Source: Nannochloropsis salina CCMP1776 (taxonomy: Eukaryota > Sar > Eustigmatophyceae > Eustigmatales > Monodopsidaceae). Taken from it: a stretch of DNA of 64,000 nucleotides. Position numbers and translations under genes: made by a program. A model generated the notes under the pieces. The model was given only the letters and a program-made list of their open reading frames with translations. It did no database searches and had not been told where the DNA came from. The stretch covers positions 25,116 through 89,115 of the forward strand of contig SDOX01000011.1 of assembly GCA_004565275.1 (NCBI GenBank), in the 5' to 3' direction. Of this stretch, positions 54,579 through 64,000 are shown one piece after another (the stretch's first letter is position 1; every line of letters begins with the position of its first letter).

Positions 54579-55893
54579 ATGATGATGAGAGCGCCATTAC
54601 CCGCCACTGCGTCTGCATTTCCCGGGCCGGGAGGAGGAGGAGGAGGAGGGAGCGGGATCGGCGGTGGAGGTGGACAAGCGGGCAGTAATCTACGAGGCGT
54701 CAACCCCTCGCGCATCCATGCCGCTGTACCAGCATTGGCGCCACAACAGCGGACAGTGGTGCTGCAACGGATCTTGAAGGATCAGGCCACCTTCTTGGCG
54801 ACTCAGAGCACCCCGTCCGCAGACCTTGGTTCAGGTTGGGGCGGAGGAAAGGGAGGGAAAAGGAAGACATACATCGGGAAAAATAGATGTATGTTTCGTA
54901 ATCGCCGCGGCAGAGGCGTCGCTCAGAGTTAGTGCTGTCCCTCGGTGCTGTTATAGGACGGTGATTCTCACTCCTCCCTCCCTCCTTTCCCTACTTCTAC
55001 AGAGACATTGAGTTGGTACTGGGATTCGAGCGAGAAGCGGACGCACAACCTCGAGTACATGTACCGGGCTATATTGAATTTTTGCCTCTTTCGGGTTCCG
55101 ATCCAGGACCGACGCATAGTCAAAGCCTTGATCCGCCTGTGTCAATCCTCCACGCAGGCATGTGCCTCTTCCCAGACCCGGTGCGGTATCCCCAACTGGT
55201 TTACCTCGGCCTTGCTGCTGTGGATGACGTTGCAGGAGTTTCAGGAACAGGCCTCCGCATCGCGGGGAGCGGAAGCCCCCAACAAGAAACCGGACCCGCC
55301 CCCCCCGATGCAGTCAGAAAGCGACCCGGGTGTGGAGGGGGGGAGGAATCCGGGGGAGGGACCAGCAGGCCATGTGCGAGGCAAAGAAGAGGAGAGGAAC
55401 AGCGGAAAAGGCACAGGGAAAACGAATTGGACGATATTCTGCCCTTTTGTAAAGCAACAGTGCCGGCCGCAAGTCGTCACTTTTCTCCACATCATCCGAC
55501 TCCAGCTTCAAGCAGAGGTGCGGCAGCATGAAGAGTCTTTGACCCTTGCCTCCTCGTCCACTTTTTTTCTTTTCCCTTTCCTGTGCGTTCATGTGCTGAT
55601 CACTTCCCCCACCTTGTGGACTTCCTCTTGTCAGGCTTCCATTTCATCTTTCCTCATTCTCCTTCTCTGCTCAGGAGTTCCTGTACATGAAGCTTGAAAA
55701 ACGAACGCCTCGGCTCTGGATCAGTCGCAGCGGCCTCCCCGCCCTCCCCGTGGAGTGCCTGCTAGCGATTGTTCGGTTCGTCAAACAGATCTTTGAGGGG
55801 GATATGGAAATCGGAAGACTGGCGCAGAAGGCAGAAGAGACTGTTCTGGAGATCGTGGCTGAGCGGGGGGAGGAAAGGAAAGAAGAAGGATAG
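54579..55893 (+). CDS. Unknown protein with Gly-rich N-terminus
   Basis: Three phase-consistent exons (54579-54834, 55003-55517 and 55675-55893) give 329 residues. A Gly/Pro-rich leader (FPGPGGGGGGGSGIGGGGGQ) is followed by a helical piece HAAVPALAPQQRTVVLQRIL. Exon 2 holds LSWYWDSSEKRTHNLEYMYR and helical sequence, then a disordered linker rich in Pro, Glu and Gly. Exon 3 encodes EFLYMKLEKRTPRLWISRSG and a terminal amphipathic helix. I do not recognise the family. The last exon faintly resembles armadillo-type repeats of HUWE1/Tom1-like ligases, but this is too weak for a call. Reading the second exon in another frame also gives a long ORF; the chosen frame is the only one consistent with both splice junctions. 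Confidence 0.5.
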
Positions 55894-57025
55894 GTGGAGG
55901 GGGCGTGTGGGGAGGGAGACCTGTCATCAAGAGCGTAGAGTGGCTCCAATTTGTGCATAAGTACATGATAATAGGAAGAAGGTGAAGCAAAGCTGTTTTC
56001 AAAGGTACATACGGTGACAAACGGGAGGGGCAAGGTGTCCTTGAAGGACAAATATGTACAACGAACAGAAGGTGGCGAAGCGAGGGACAACATTGCATGC
56101 TACAGGAGGCGCTGCAGTAAATTATTTTAGAGAGATACCTGGAACAGTAGTCGCCTCCCTCGTCGGAGCCAGGCGATTATCTCCATCGTTCTTTATATCT
56201 CTCCTCTCGTCATTCCTAATTTTTAAAGAGCTTTATCGCACACAAAGAAGAAGTCAGGTTCGCGGACGGTTACATTCAGGACTTGCAGAGCCCACATATG
56301 TTGCATAGCAGCGAGAATTTGCACATTCTACACACAGATGTATAGCATTACAAAAAATATTTTGGTACCTTCACTTACTATCTCCGCTTGGAGAGCTACA
56401 TTTCTAGGGTGTGGTGGTCATGTTGGAGGGACATAGACATAGCGATGGGGTATGCGCATTAATGGCACTACTCATAAAATTTCCAGTATTATCCTGTGCG
56501 AGACCTGCTTGTCGTTCAGTCTTGAAGGCCAAAGAAAGAAGCAGACTTTGAACCCCCATCGGGGTGCTCTTCTCGCTCGGACAGCGGCTAATCGCTTTAA
56601 CTCGTGCTCACGACTTGCAACTTTTGACATTATCAGCATATATATGCCTCAAAGGTCGTTAAACGAAAAAAAATCCTTAACCAAATGCCCCGGGAGGTTG
56701 AACCGTTTGTCGCCGGCCGTTGAGATCCGTTGAGAGGCGATGATCTTTCTGTTTCGTCTTGAAATCCGCCTCTGAATTACTGACCATCACGCCGTCGCTG
56801 GCCATCATCAAGGATGAAATGGAGGGAAACATCTTGATTATAAGATTTACACACCAGCTCAGGGATTGTGTTTGTTTTCATCCGTCAATCTTTTCCTGGC
56901 CAGGTACCTCGCGGATTGCCTCGAGGACTTACTAACAAGCAGCCCTCTTCAAGCAAGCAAGTCAAAATTGTCCGCACGGACTCTTTCGACGCAAAGACTG
57001 AAAGGCTTTTATCTCAAGTGGTGAC
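55894..57025. other. Intergenic, no gene seen
   Basis: Between two plus-strand genes. Short frames only; no motif, repeat or RNA gene recognised in 1.1 kb. Confidence 0.45.
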
Positions 57026-59021
57026 ATGAGCACTTTTTCCAGTGACCGCAGCGCTCTTTTTGCCAAGAGCACAGACGACAAAGGGAGCAAGTCCACATCT
57101 CAGGTACGTGCTTGCTCTGGGGCTTGTCGCGTACGCTTAAATCCGGGGCTATCTCTCCTTTCGGCATTGAGCGTAGAAAAAAGAATCGATGTTAAAGCTG
57201 TACTGCTTTTCATTCTGTAACATCTTGCAGAATCGGCCCGGCACCACGAGCACATTTACAACACCTTCGGCAAGGGGGTCCTCCACTTTGTCTTCTACTC
57301 GCCACACCTATCTATCCTCTTACCGAACGGGCGATGTGGCAGCTGCTGTACCGAAGAGGATGAATCTAGAAAAACTTAAGGAAGCGGAGCAGTGGCGCGT
57401 GAAAGCTGTGAAAACGTTGAAAACCTCCTTGTTTGGAAATTGGCAGCCTGATTATCTGTCAGCTGCGCCGTATTTCGACAAAGCTGCATCGTTGTACAAG
57501 GCAGCGGGCGCAGAGGAGCAGGCAAAGGCAGCATATGTAAAATCCGCGGAATGCAACGAAAAAACTAGCACGTATGCGGCCGCGGCCATGGCGTACCGAA
57601 ATGCTGCTCAAATTGCCAAAGTGGAGGAGGAGGAAGAAGCTGCCGGAGAGCTCTTGGCACGAGAGGCAGACATGTGGGTGCTACAGGGCGACGTGGGCCG
57701 CGCCGCTGACTCCCTGATTAAAGCCGGAGTCCAGGTGGAAGACGCCTGCCCCAAACAGGCCGTTGCGTACTGCCTCCAAGGCGTTTCCTTGCTGGCACCC
57801 GGACAAAGAGAAAGCGTCGACCTCCGGAGCGCCCCCTTGGCCAGCGACGTTTTGAGCCGGTCCCTCAACCTGTGTCTTAGGAACGAACAGGTGCATCCCG
57901 CCCTCGACATCTCCGACAAGGCGGGGCGGGTTTTGCGGGCGCAGGGCCTGACCTCCTCTCTGTACAAGATGTACTGTACCACCACGGTCCTACAGCTGTA
58001 CATCGGCGATGTGGTCGCAGCGGACAAGACTTTCATGGAGGTGCATCTGCAGGACTCTGGGTACATCCGTTCGGTGGAGTGTGAGTGCGCCGAGAATTTG
58101 TTGTCAGCCGCCAAGGGCATGTCGAGGACGGCCTTGGAGGGGGCAGTCCACGCGCTCTCCCGGGCGTATTTGGACAACAGCGTCCTCAAATTCGCCCGAC
58201 GCTTGACAGTGGATCGGATCTCGGGGGGACTGGGGGGGGAAGAGGAGGAGGAGGAGGAGGAGGAAGAGGAGGAGGGAAGGAACGGCGGACCGCAGCATGG
58301 GGGAATGGGCCCTTCTCTAAGTGCCCCCGAAGCCCCCCCTTCTCCTCCTCCTCCTTCCGGCCCTGAGCCTCCTGTGGCCAGGGACATTCCCACAGGGACA
58401 CAGCTGTCGGGGAGGCCGCCTGCTCCCCCCGAGCCGCCCAAACCTGCCTCTTCCTCCTCCGCTTCTTCCGCTTCCTCCTCCTTCCTCTTCGAACGGAGCA
58501 AAGCAGAGGCACCGTCCCCTCCTCCCTCCACATTCCCCTTATCCCCTTCTAATCCAGGGGTGCGGCCTTTTCCTCCTGAATCTCCCTCGTTGAGTCAGAA
58601 TTTCCTGGACATGACAGAGCTGCAAGCCGAAGTGTTGAATTACGGGTGTCGGGAGGGAAGGAAGGAAGGGGAAGAGGGGGGGAAAGCGGGTGGGGACAGC
58701 TCTGGGGGAGGTTGGGGGGAGGGAGGTAGGGAGGGAGAGGGGGAGGACGAGCTGGAGGTCGCGATCCGGGAGGCGAAGGAAGCGGCGCAGCGGGCTTCGG
58801 CGATGGATGTGATGGACGAGGTACCCATTGATGGGAGCGGAGGAGGAGGAAAAGGAAGGGGAGGAAGTGCAGGAGAGAGGCTAAGTGAGGGGGAAGAGAC
58901 TTCGCGGACGTGGTTGAATCCGTTCGACGAGCAGGAGGACGAGCGGGGGAGGGAGGGGAAGGGAGGCTTGGTGGACCTGGAGGAGGAAGAAGTGGAAGAG
59001 GAGGAGCTAGATCTGCGATGA
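57026..59021 (+). CDS. NAPG: Gamma-SNAP with long low-complexity C-terminal extension
   Basis: Exons 57026-57103 and 57231-59021 encode 622 residues. After a Ser/Thr-rich leader, residues about 80-375 match gamma-SNAP. The TPR-like helices begin AEQWRVKAVKTLKTSLFGNW and QPDYLSAAPYFDKAASLYKA, with AAAAMAYRNAAQIAK and DSLIKAGVQVEDACPKQAV later. SNAPs bridge NSF to SNARE bundles for disassembly after membrane fusion. Animal gamma-SNAP is about 312 residues. Here a tail of about 240 residues is added, with a poly-Glu run (58245-58275), a Pro/Ser-rich part, Gly/Glu repeats encoded by GGGA-like DNA, and an acidic end (LEEEEVEEEELDLR). The acidic end has a short counterpart in other gamma-SNAPs. The extension stays in frame and may be disordered. 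The gene converges on TUG with a 250 bp gap. Confidence 0.85.
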
Positions 59022-59268
59022 GGCCGGAAGAAGGGAGGGAAGGAGGTGGAGGAGGGCTTAAGGTTTTGCGAGAATGGAAGGCGAGCAATGAGGGACGGGG
59101 TGGAGAAGCTCCTGAGGGAGGGTTCAGGGAGGACGCGAAGGGTCTGCGGATTGAACGAGGAAGCAACCAGGCGGAGCGCCCATTCCTTTATTGGTCGTGG
59201 TGAGGCCCGCCGCCAACATTTCCCGGACATTAGTTACTTTAAAAACCCATGCGGGACACCTCACAGCT

Positions 59269-61519
59269 TCATCCACGCTGGTTTTCTCCCCGCCCCCCCT
59301 CCCTCGCCTCGCCCTCCCCCCAAACCGCCTTCCCCCCTCCTCCCCCTCCCTCCCCCCCCCCTACCCCCCCCCGCCGGCACCCACCGCTGCTTTCTTCGTC
59401 AACGCCACCCCCACGGGGTACGCTCCTCCTATCTCCCTCCCTCCCTCCCTCCAATCCCGCCCTCAAATACCTCCCTCCCGCCACCCCGGAAGCTGCTCCT
59501 TCCCAGGTCACGTGGATGACAGCCGCTGGGACCATCCCTCCCTCCTCCAGAACCATGCTGGTCTCCAAGACCCGCCGAGGAGGCGTGGTGTGTAAGACCA
59601 GCCGCCCTTCCTCCCCCACCGCCGCGCGCCCTTCCTCGTTCAAGGCCTCGTCCCACAGGACCCTCCGGACGTTACCGACCGTTTCTCGAGGATGGGCTTG
59701 CAGTTGCAGCACGTAACGGTCGGGAAAATGGAAACGGAGCAAGGTGTGCGGGTATACCTTGGCGCCTTCCAACGCCTCGATTTCCCGCTGGGCTCTTGTT
59801 CGGAAGGGAGCCTCCTCGTTGCGTTTTTTCACGGCTTGTTGACGTGCCAGGCTCTGGGCCAGGGTGCGCATGTCGGTGCTCGAGGAGGCAGGGGTCCAGG
59901 AGGAGGCAGGAGGGAGGAAGGGAGGGAGGGAGGCCGGCGCGAAGACTTGAAGGTCCCGTGCAGGAAGGGCGTGCTGGAGGGCAGCTTGTTTCTGCTTGAG
60001 CTCCGCCAATTTTCTATCCGTGAGGGAGCAGCCGCCGGTGTTTCGGGGAGGCTGTGGCGCCAGGGAGGTAAAGGCAGGGCGATACGGGTCGAAGGCGGGG
60101 GAGGAGGGCGGGAGGGAGGGAGGGCGAGGGGCCGTGGGGGGGGCCGGGGGCGGCCCCAGGGAGAGCTCGAGGGTCTCTGCGAGGGGGAGGAGGAGGCGGC
60201 GGGCGCGTCGGAGGTGGGAGGCCTCGTGGGGAGAGCAGGGGAGGACCAGGCTCGTGGGGGACGCGGCGTCAGGGCAAAGGGGACCAGGCGGGTCAGGGAC
60301 AAAGCCGATGGCGAGGAGGAAGTCCAAGGCCCCCCGACGGGGGAGAATTTTGGCGCGAAAATGTGGATTGCTGCATTTGATGCGGCGGGGCTGGGGGTCG
60401 GTGGGGCGGGCGAGGAGGTTGTCCAGGTACCGAGAGAGGAGGAGGAGGCTCTCCCGCACGTCGCAGTCGAAGTGGGAGCCACCCAGGGCGGCCAAGGCTG
60501 CTTCGGCATCTTCGAGGGAGGGAGGGGAGGGTGGGGTGGTCATCTCGCTGGCCTCCCTGGGGTGCGAAGAGGCCGTGCTCAGAGCCAGGTCCTCGTTCGT
60601 GTCCCTTGGCCCCTCTTTCCCTCCCTCGGTCCCTCCCTCGACCCCTCCCTCGACCCCTCCCTCCCCCCCCCCTTTTCTCCCCGGCCCCATCGCGTCATCC
60701 ACCCGCGACGGGAGGGGCGGAGGACGGACTGCATACTGTTCCCATGTTTTTCCTCCTCCTCCTCCTCCTCCACCTCCTGCTCCTCCCCCCCTTCCTCCCT
60801 CCTCCCCTCGGCCCAAGGCATAAGGGGAAATTTTCGCAGGAAGAACCGCTACGCGACAATGGAGGAGGGCGCTGCCCCCCCCCCGCAATCCCATAGACGC
60901 GAGAGTGGTCCGTTTCAACGTCTCCCAGCCTTGGAAACTCTGGCGGAGGTACACGATGCCGATGGCGGAACCCTCTTGAAAGAGGGCCGGGTCCAAGGGA
61001 GGGGACAGGGGGGAGGGCGGGAGGGAGGGCGGGGAGGAGCATTGGACCAGGATGTCGGCCAAGGAGGTCTCTGGATCAAAGCTCCCTGTGAGACGCCGCC
61101 CTCCCTCAAGTTGAAGGCCTACGCGGACCTTGTGCCCCGCGCCTCTGCTGCCTCCAGGTCCGGGCAGGGAGGACGAGGGCGTCTCACTCAATTCAAGCGC
61201 GGCGTTGTTCGGAATCCCCGTGAACCGAAAAGGTTGGGAGAGATCGATGGGGCCTTTTTTGTAGAGTAAGACGTAGCCCGGCCATGCTGCCTCACCAATG
61301 CCGTGCTCTCGACAGGCGTGCTGTCAATTTAAGGAGGTGCATCATGGCATTAGGGAGCGGGTGGAGCCACGTTGGAGACAGGAAGCTGAGTGACAAAATG
61401 GAAGGGGGTGAGACGACGTGCAAGCCGCTTGGACATACCTCGAGCGCGGTCTGCATGGTGCTGTTGGGCGAGCATTTTATTTGCTTTTTGCGGCCATTGA
61501 AAAGCACGTTCAGGGCCAT
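59269..61519 (-). CDS. ASPSCR1: TUG/ASPSCR1-type UBX protein with inserted PUB domain
   Basis: Exons 61439-61519 and 59269-61320 (phase 0) give 710 residues. Exon 1 (MALNVLFNGRKKQIKCSPNS) and the start of exon 2 (DLSQPFRFTGIPNNAALEL) form the N-terminal ubiquitin-like fold of TUG. KVRVGLQLEGGRRLTGSFDP begins its second ubiquitin-like part. A central segment LLLLSRYLDNLLARPTDPQP, then NPHFRAKILPRRGALDFLLA and IGFV, is a PUB domain as in UBXN6/PNGase. The UBX domain is LLRFHFPDRYVLQLQAHPRE and following. PUB and UBX both bind the AAA ATPase p97/Cdc48. Animal TUG retains vesicles and remodels p97 hexamers, and it has no PUB domain to my knowledge. The C-terminal 60 residues are Gly/Arg-rich and encoded by repeat-like DNA. 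A 525-codon antisense frame is a shadow. Confidence 0.82.
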
Positions 61520-62001
61520 GCCGCTGCTCTCCGTTGAACGGGATGCTCTCTTCCTCACAGGCGGGCCGGGCAACTCAACCTGTGACACCGTTTAGGCGCC
61601 AACGATAGTGGAGCAGTGTGCATACATGTGAGTCATTGAAAGGCTTACCAAGATCACCACAAGTCGTGCCAGAGCCGTGGCGGGATTCATATCAGGGAAA
61701 AGAGAGGGAGGGGAAAGGAGGCGGTCAGCCCAATCCCCCCCCTGAAGTCCCTCCCTACTAATGGCAATGGTCGAGTCAATTCAGCCATATCGAACGCACA
61801 CCAAGACTCCAGCGACGGCATCCGTGCTGAACGCAAGACACCAGCATGGCATTTTTCCAAGGCCCCCAAGGTCCTGTGGTATTCCCCTACGTTTTCTCGC
61901 CAAGACCGTCCAGCGACGAGCGCACGTTGCTCTCCTGGCCTCCCTCTCGCCTCCGCTAACACCCGTCATATTGCCCTTTTACACAGGGGAAGGGTGAAAA
62001 C
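61520..62001. promoter_or_regulatory. Divergent intergenic region, TUG / hydroxylysine kinase
   Basis: About 480 bp between opposed start codons; no coding motif on either strand. Presumed shared promoter region. Confidence 0.4.
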
Positions 62002-63768
62002 ATGTCAGCTGAGGATGAGGAGCAGCGGAAGGTGCGTTGGTGGCATGTGTTGTAGCGGATTAATGGGCATGCCTTCTTGCAACAGAGATTCTAGCAGTCC
62101 TAGTAATATCACCCCTTGCCTCCTGCCCCCTATTCTTTCAGGGCCTGAAGCCAGTGGTGGATATAGCCACCGCCGTACATATCGCACACCAGATCTGGGG
62201 ACTACGTGTGGCAGACGATGACGACCCACCGCGCCCGCTTGAGTCCTATGACGACTGTAATTTTTACATGGTATGTCTAGTCTCGTCTCCTCACTCCCAT
62301 TCTTGATCTTTCGTTTATCCTGTAAAAAGTGCCTGCTTCATTCCCTTTCTCATTCCATCCATTGCATAACTTGGTGGCCGATGAAGCATTTTAAAACTTA
62401 TGGCCAACGATTTGCATTCCGTCACCCAGGATATCTCATCATCCTGCCGCTCACTGACCCCCTTTGTCACCCACCCAATCCACACAATTCCCGTGCCCCT
62501 AGCCCGGTATTTTGCCAGCCTCGCTTGAGCCTTCTCAACAACGCCATAAATACCTGCTTAAAATCCAAAACGGCGTGGAAAGTCGCACACCTGAGGTCCT
62601 GGCATTCCAGCACGCCACCATGGCGCGGTTGACCGCCGCTGGCCTTTCCTGCCCCCGTCCTGTCCCCCTCCCTCCTTCGGTCCCTCCCCCACGCCCTGCA
62701 TCCACACCTCCCAGCACAGAGAAAGCCATGCCCCCCGCCTCCTCCCACACCGTCTTCCACACCCTCCCCGTCCGGGTAGGACCCGCCACTCCCCTGGCCG
62801 TTCGTCTCTTCCATTGGGTGGAGGGTACCCCCCTCGTCGACGTCCCCTTCCCGCCCCTCCCTCCTCCTTCCTCCCCCCCTCCGGCCTCCCCCTCTCCCTC
62901 CCTCCCACCCCAGGCCGCCGCCCTGCTTGCAGCAGGGCGGTACCTCAGTCGTATCGAGCAAGCGCTCACGGGGTTCGACCATCCGGGTAGTCATCGTCGA
63001 CACATGTGGGACGTGCGTCATTTCGCCTCCTTAAGACCCTGGACCAGGTACCTCCCGGAAGAAGGCGGGAAGCGCGCCTTGGTCGTCTCGGTCCTTGAAG
63101 CCTTCGTGCGGGAGGTGGTCCCCGTGGCGGAGGGCGGGGGGAAGGGCGGGGGGGAGGACGGGGGGGAGGGCCTTCGGATGGACTCAAGCCAAGCAGGGGA
63201 GGAAAGGGCCATGGCTGGTTTTCGGGAGGGTGTGATCATGGGGGACTGGAACGACGCCAACATCATAGTGGCTCCAAGAGCCCCCTCCCAGGTGCGTGGA
63301 TTGATCGACCTGGGCGACGCTCTCTGGACCTGGCAAGTCAACGAGGTGGCCATCGCCATGGCTTACGCCGCCGTCTCTGCCCTGGGGAAAGCTTACCCCG
63401 TCCAGGCAGCGGCCTTGCTTTTGAGGGGTTGGGCGGCGGGGAGCTCGACCTTGCCTCAGAGGGAGGGGGCCCACCTCCGCACCCTGACATGCGCTCGTCT
63501 TGCCATCAGCGTCACCTTGGGTGCGTACTCCTTCGCGCAAAATCCTGAGAATAAGTATTTGTTGATCCATGCCCAGCCAGCCTGGAGCGCCTTGAGGACC
63601 TTGTGGGGATCGGAACGGAAGAGGGTGGAGGAAGTGTTTACGATGGCGTGGGAGGGAGGGAGGGAGGGAGGGAGGGAGGGAGGGGGGAAGGAGGAGGATG
63701 CGGTCTTCTGGGAGAGGATCATCTTAAAAGGCTTTCCTCTTGTAGGCGAGGAAAAAACAAATTGGTAA
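62002..63768 (+). CDS. HYKK: Hydroxylysine kinase-like phosphotransferase (APH fold)
   Basis: Exons 62002-62031, 62142-62270 and 62530-63768, all phase 0, encode 465 residues. ESYDDCNFYM and RHKYLLKIQNGVESRTPEVL match the N-lobe of AGPHD1/HYKK (SYDDQNF...LK), with Lys as the ATP-binding residue. MARLTAAGLSCPRP and VRLFHWVEGTPLVDVPFP follow. The catalytic loop is GVIMGDWNDANIIV and the metal site is GLIDLGDALWTWQVNEVAIA. In hydroxylysine kinase the loop reads HGDLNDHN, so the His has become Met while the catalytic Asp and Asn remain. The family phosphorylates 5-hydroxylysine with GTP in animals, so the substrate in an alga is uncertain. A Gly/Arg/Glu repeat near the C-terminus is encoded by GGGA units. 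Acceptor of exon 3 was chosen by phase. Confidence 0.8.
63650..63687. repeat. (GGGA)n repeat inside a coding exon
   Basis: About nine GGGA units encode a [10 protein letters not shown] peptide near the C-terminus of the hydroxylysine kinase-like protein. The period of four against a codon of three gives a 12-nt, four-residue protein repeat. Confidence 0.9.
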
Positions 63769-64000
63769 AAGCTGATCGTGATCGGCTCGAGGTCGGTGTC
63801 TTTGGGCACGCTGTCGTACCCGCGGGCCTCTTCTTTGGTTACAGGGAGTCTATTCACAGTGTATGGGACAGGCCCTTTCTATACATGACTGGAGGCATTG
63901 ATGTACCGAAAGACTCATTGAAGACGACCTCGTCTGCATTTCGGCGAAAGCACTTTTTGCCGTTTGCCTCCCTCCCGCTCCCACGCCCGGAAAGGCCAAG
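63769..64000. other. Right edge, unresolved
   Basis: Frames on both strands stay open to the window edge: a plus frame containing WDRPFLYMTGGIDVPKDS and a minus frame ending EVVFNESFGTSMPPVMYRKG before a stop near 63860. Either could be the end of a neighbouring gene. The fragment is too short for a decision. Confidence 0.3.

Noticed and set aside
55013-55531. A 172-codon alternative frame in exon 2 of the 54579 gene
   Set aside because: It does not join either neighbouring exon in phase, whereas the chosen frame does at both junctions.
57608-58531. A 307-codon minus-strand ORF opposite gamma-SNAP
   Set aside because: Antisense shadow of the SNAP exon and its poly-Glu tract; no motif of its own.
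59692-61269. A 525-codon plus-strand ORF opposite the TUG gene
   Set aside because: It is the antisense of a GC-rich, repeat-biased coding exon; the sequence is Gly/Arg/Glu filler without motifs, whereas the minus strand holds PUB and UBX domains.
1-64000. Mobile elements, CRISPR arrays and rRNA
   Set aside because: No transposase, reverse transcriptase, terminal repeats, spaced repeats or rRNA segments were recognised. The two large duplications carry only host genes.

Overview
The window is nuclear DNA of a eukaryotic microalga, most likely a stramenopile of the Nannochloropsis/eustigmatophyte type. The evidence is gene-dense sequence (about 21 protein genes in 64 kb), short GT-AG introns of roughly 70-350 nt, a signal peptide ending in a TVA-F junction that resembles heterokont plastid presequences, a nuclear tRNA with a pol III terminator, and only eukaryotic families (uL15m, IFT172, GET3, RBR ligase, gamma-SNAP, aprataxin, TUG). 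The species assignment is inference. No virus-like element, transposon or CRISPR array was recognised.

Layout. 0-7 kb: a partial mEAK7-like EF-hand protein (-), mitochondrial ribosomal protein uL15m (+), a shortened IFT172 (-) and tRNA-Thr(UGU) (-). 8-12 kb: two tandem GT8-like glycosyltransferase genes (-) whose catalytic exons are almost identical while their membrane-anchor exons are unrelated. 12.5-19 kb: a large HDAC (-) and a GT15-like mannosyltransferase (+). 19.7-24.5 kb: a GET3 ATPase without its CxxC motif (+) and an RNF14-like RBR ubiquitin ligase (-). 24.8-28.3 kb: a secreted subtilase (+). 28.9-36.8 kb: a START-like lipid-binding gene (+), a type II glycosyltransferase with a 21-nt microexon (-), and a 5'-truncated copy of the START-like gene. 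37-42 kb: a METTL21-like methyltransferase (-) and acetylornithine deacetylase (+). 42.8-51 kb: a secreted protein of unknown function (+), aprataxin (-) and a TPR-like protein (+). 51.6-56 kb: a probable plastid protein (-) and an unknown protein (+). 57-63.8 kb: gamma-SNAP (+), a TUG/ASPSCR1 protein carrying an extra PUB domain (-) and hydroxylysine kinase (+).

Genes alternate in strand, so most form head-to-head pairs separated by about 400-1200 bp and tail-to-tail pairs separated by about 140-620 bp. Several products belong to the secretory or endomembrane system: four glycosyltransferases, GET3, gamma-SNAP, TUG, the START-like protein, the subtilase and the 853-residue secreted protein. 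I do not claim that they form one pathway.

Exon boundaries were worked out by hand from GT/AG sites, reading phase and remembered family alignments. They are predictions. Family calls rest on motif recognition, not on a database search.
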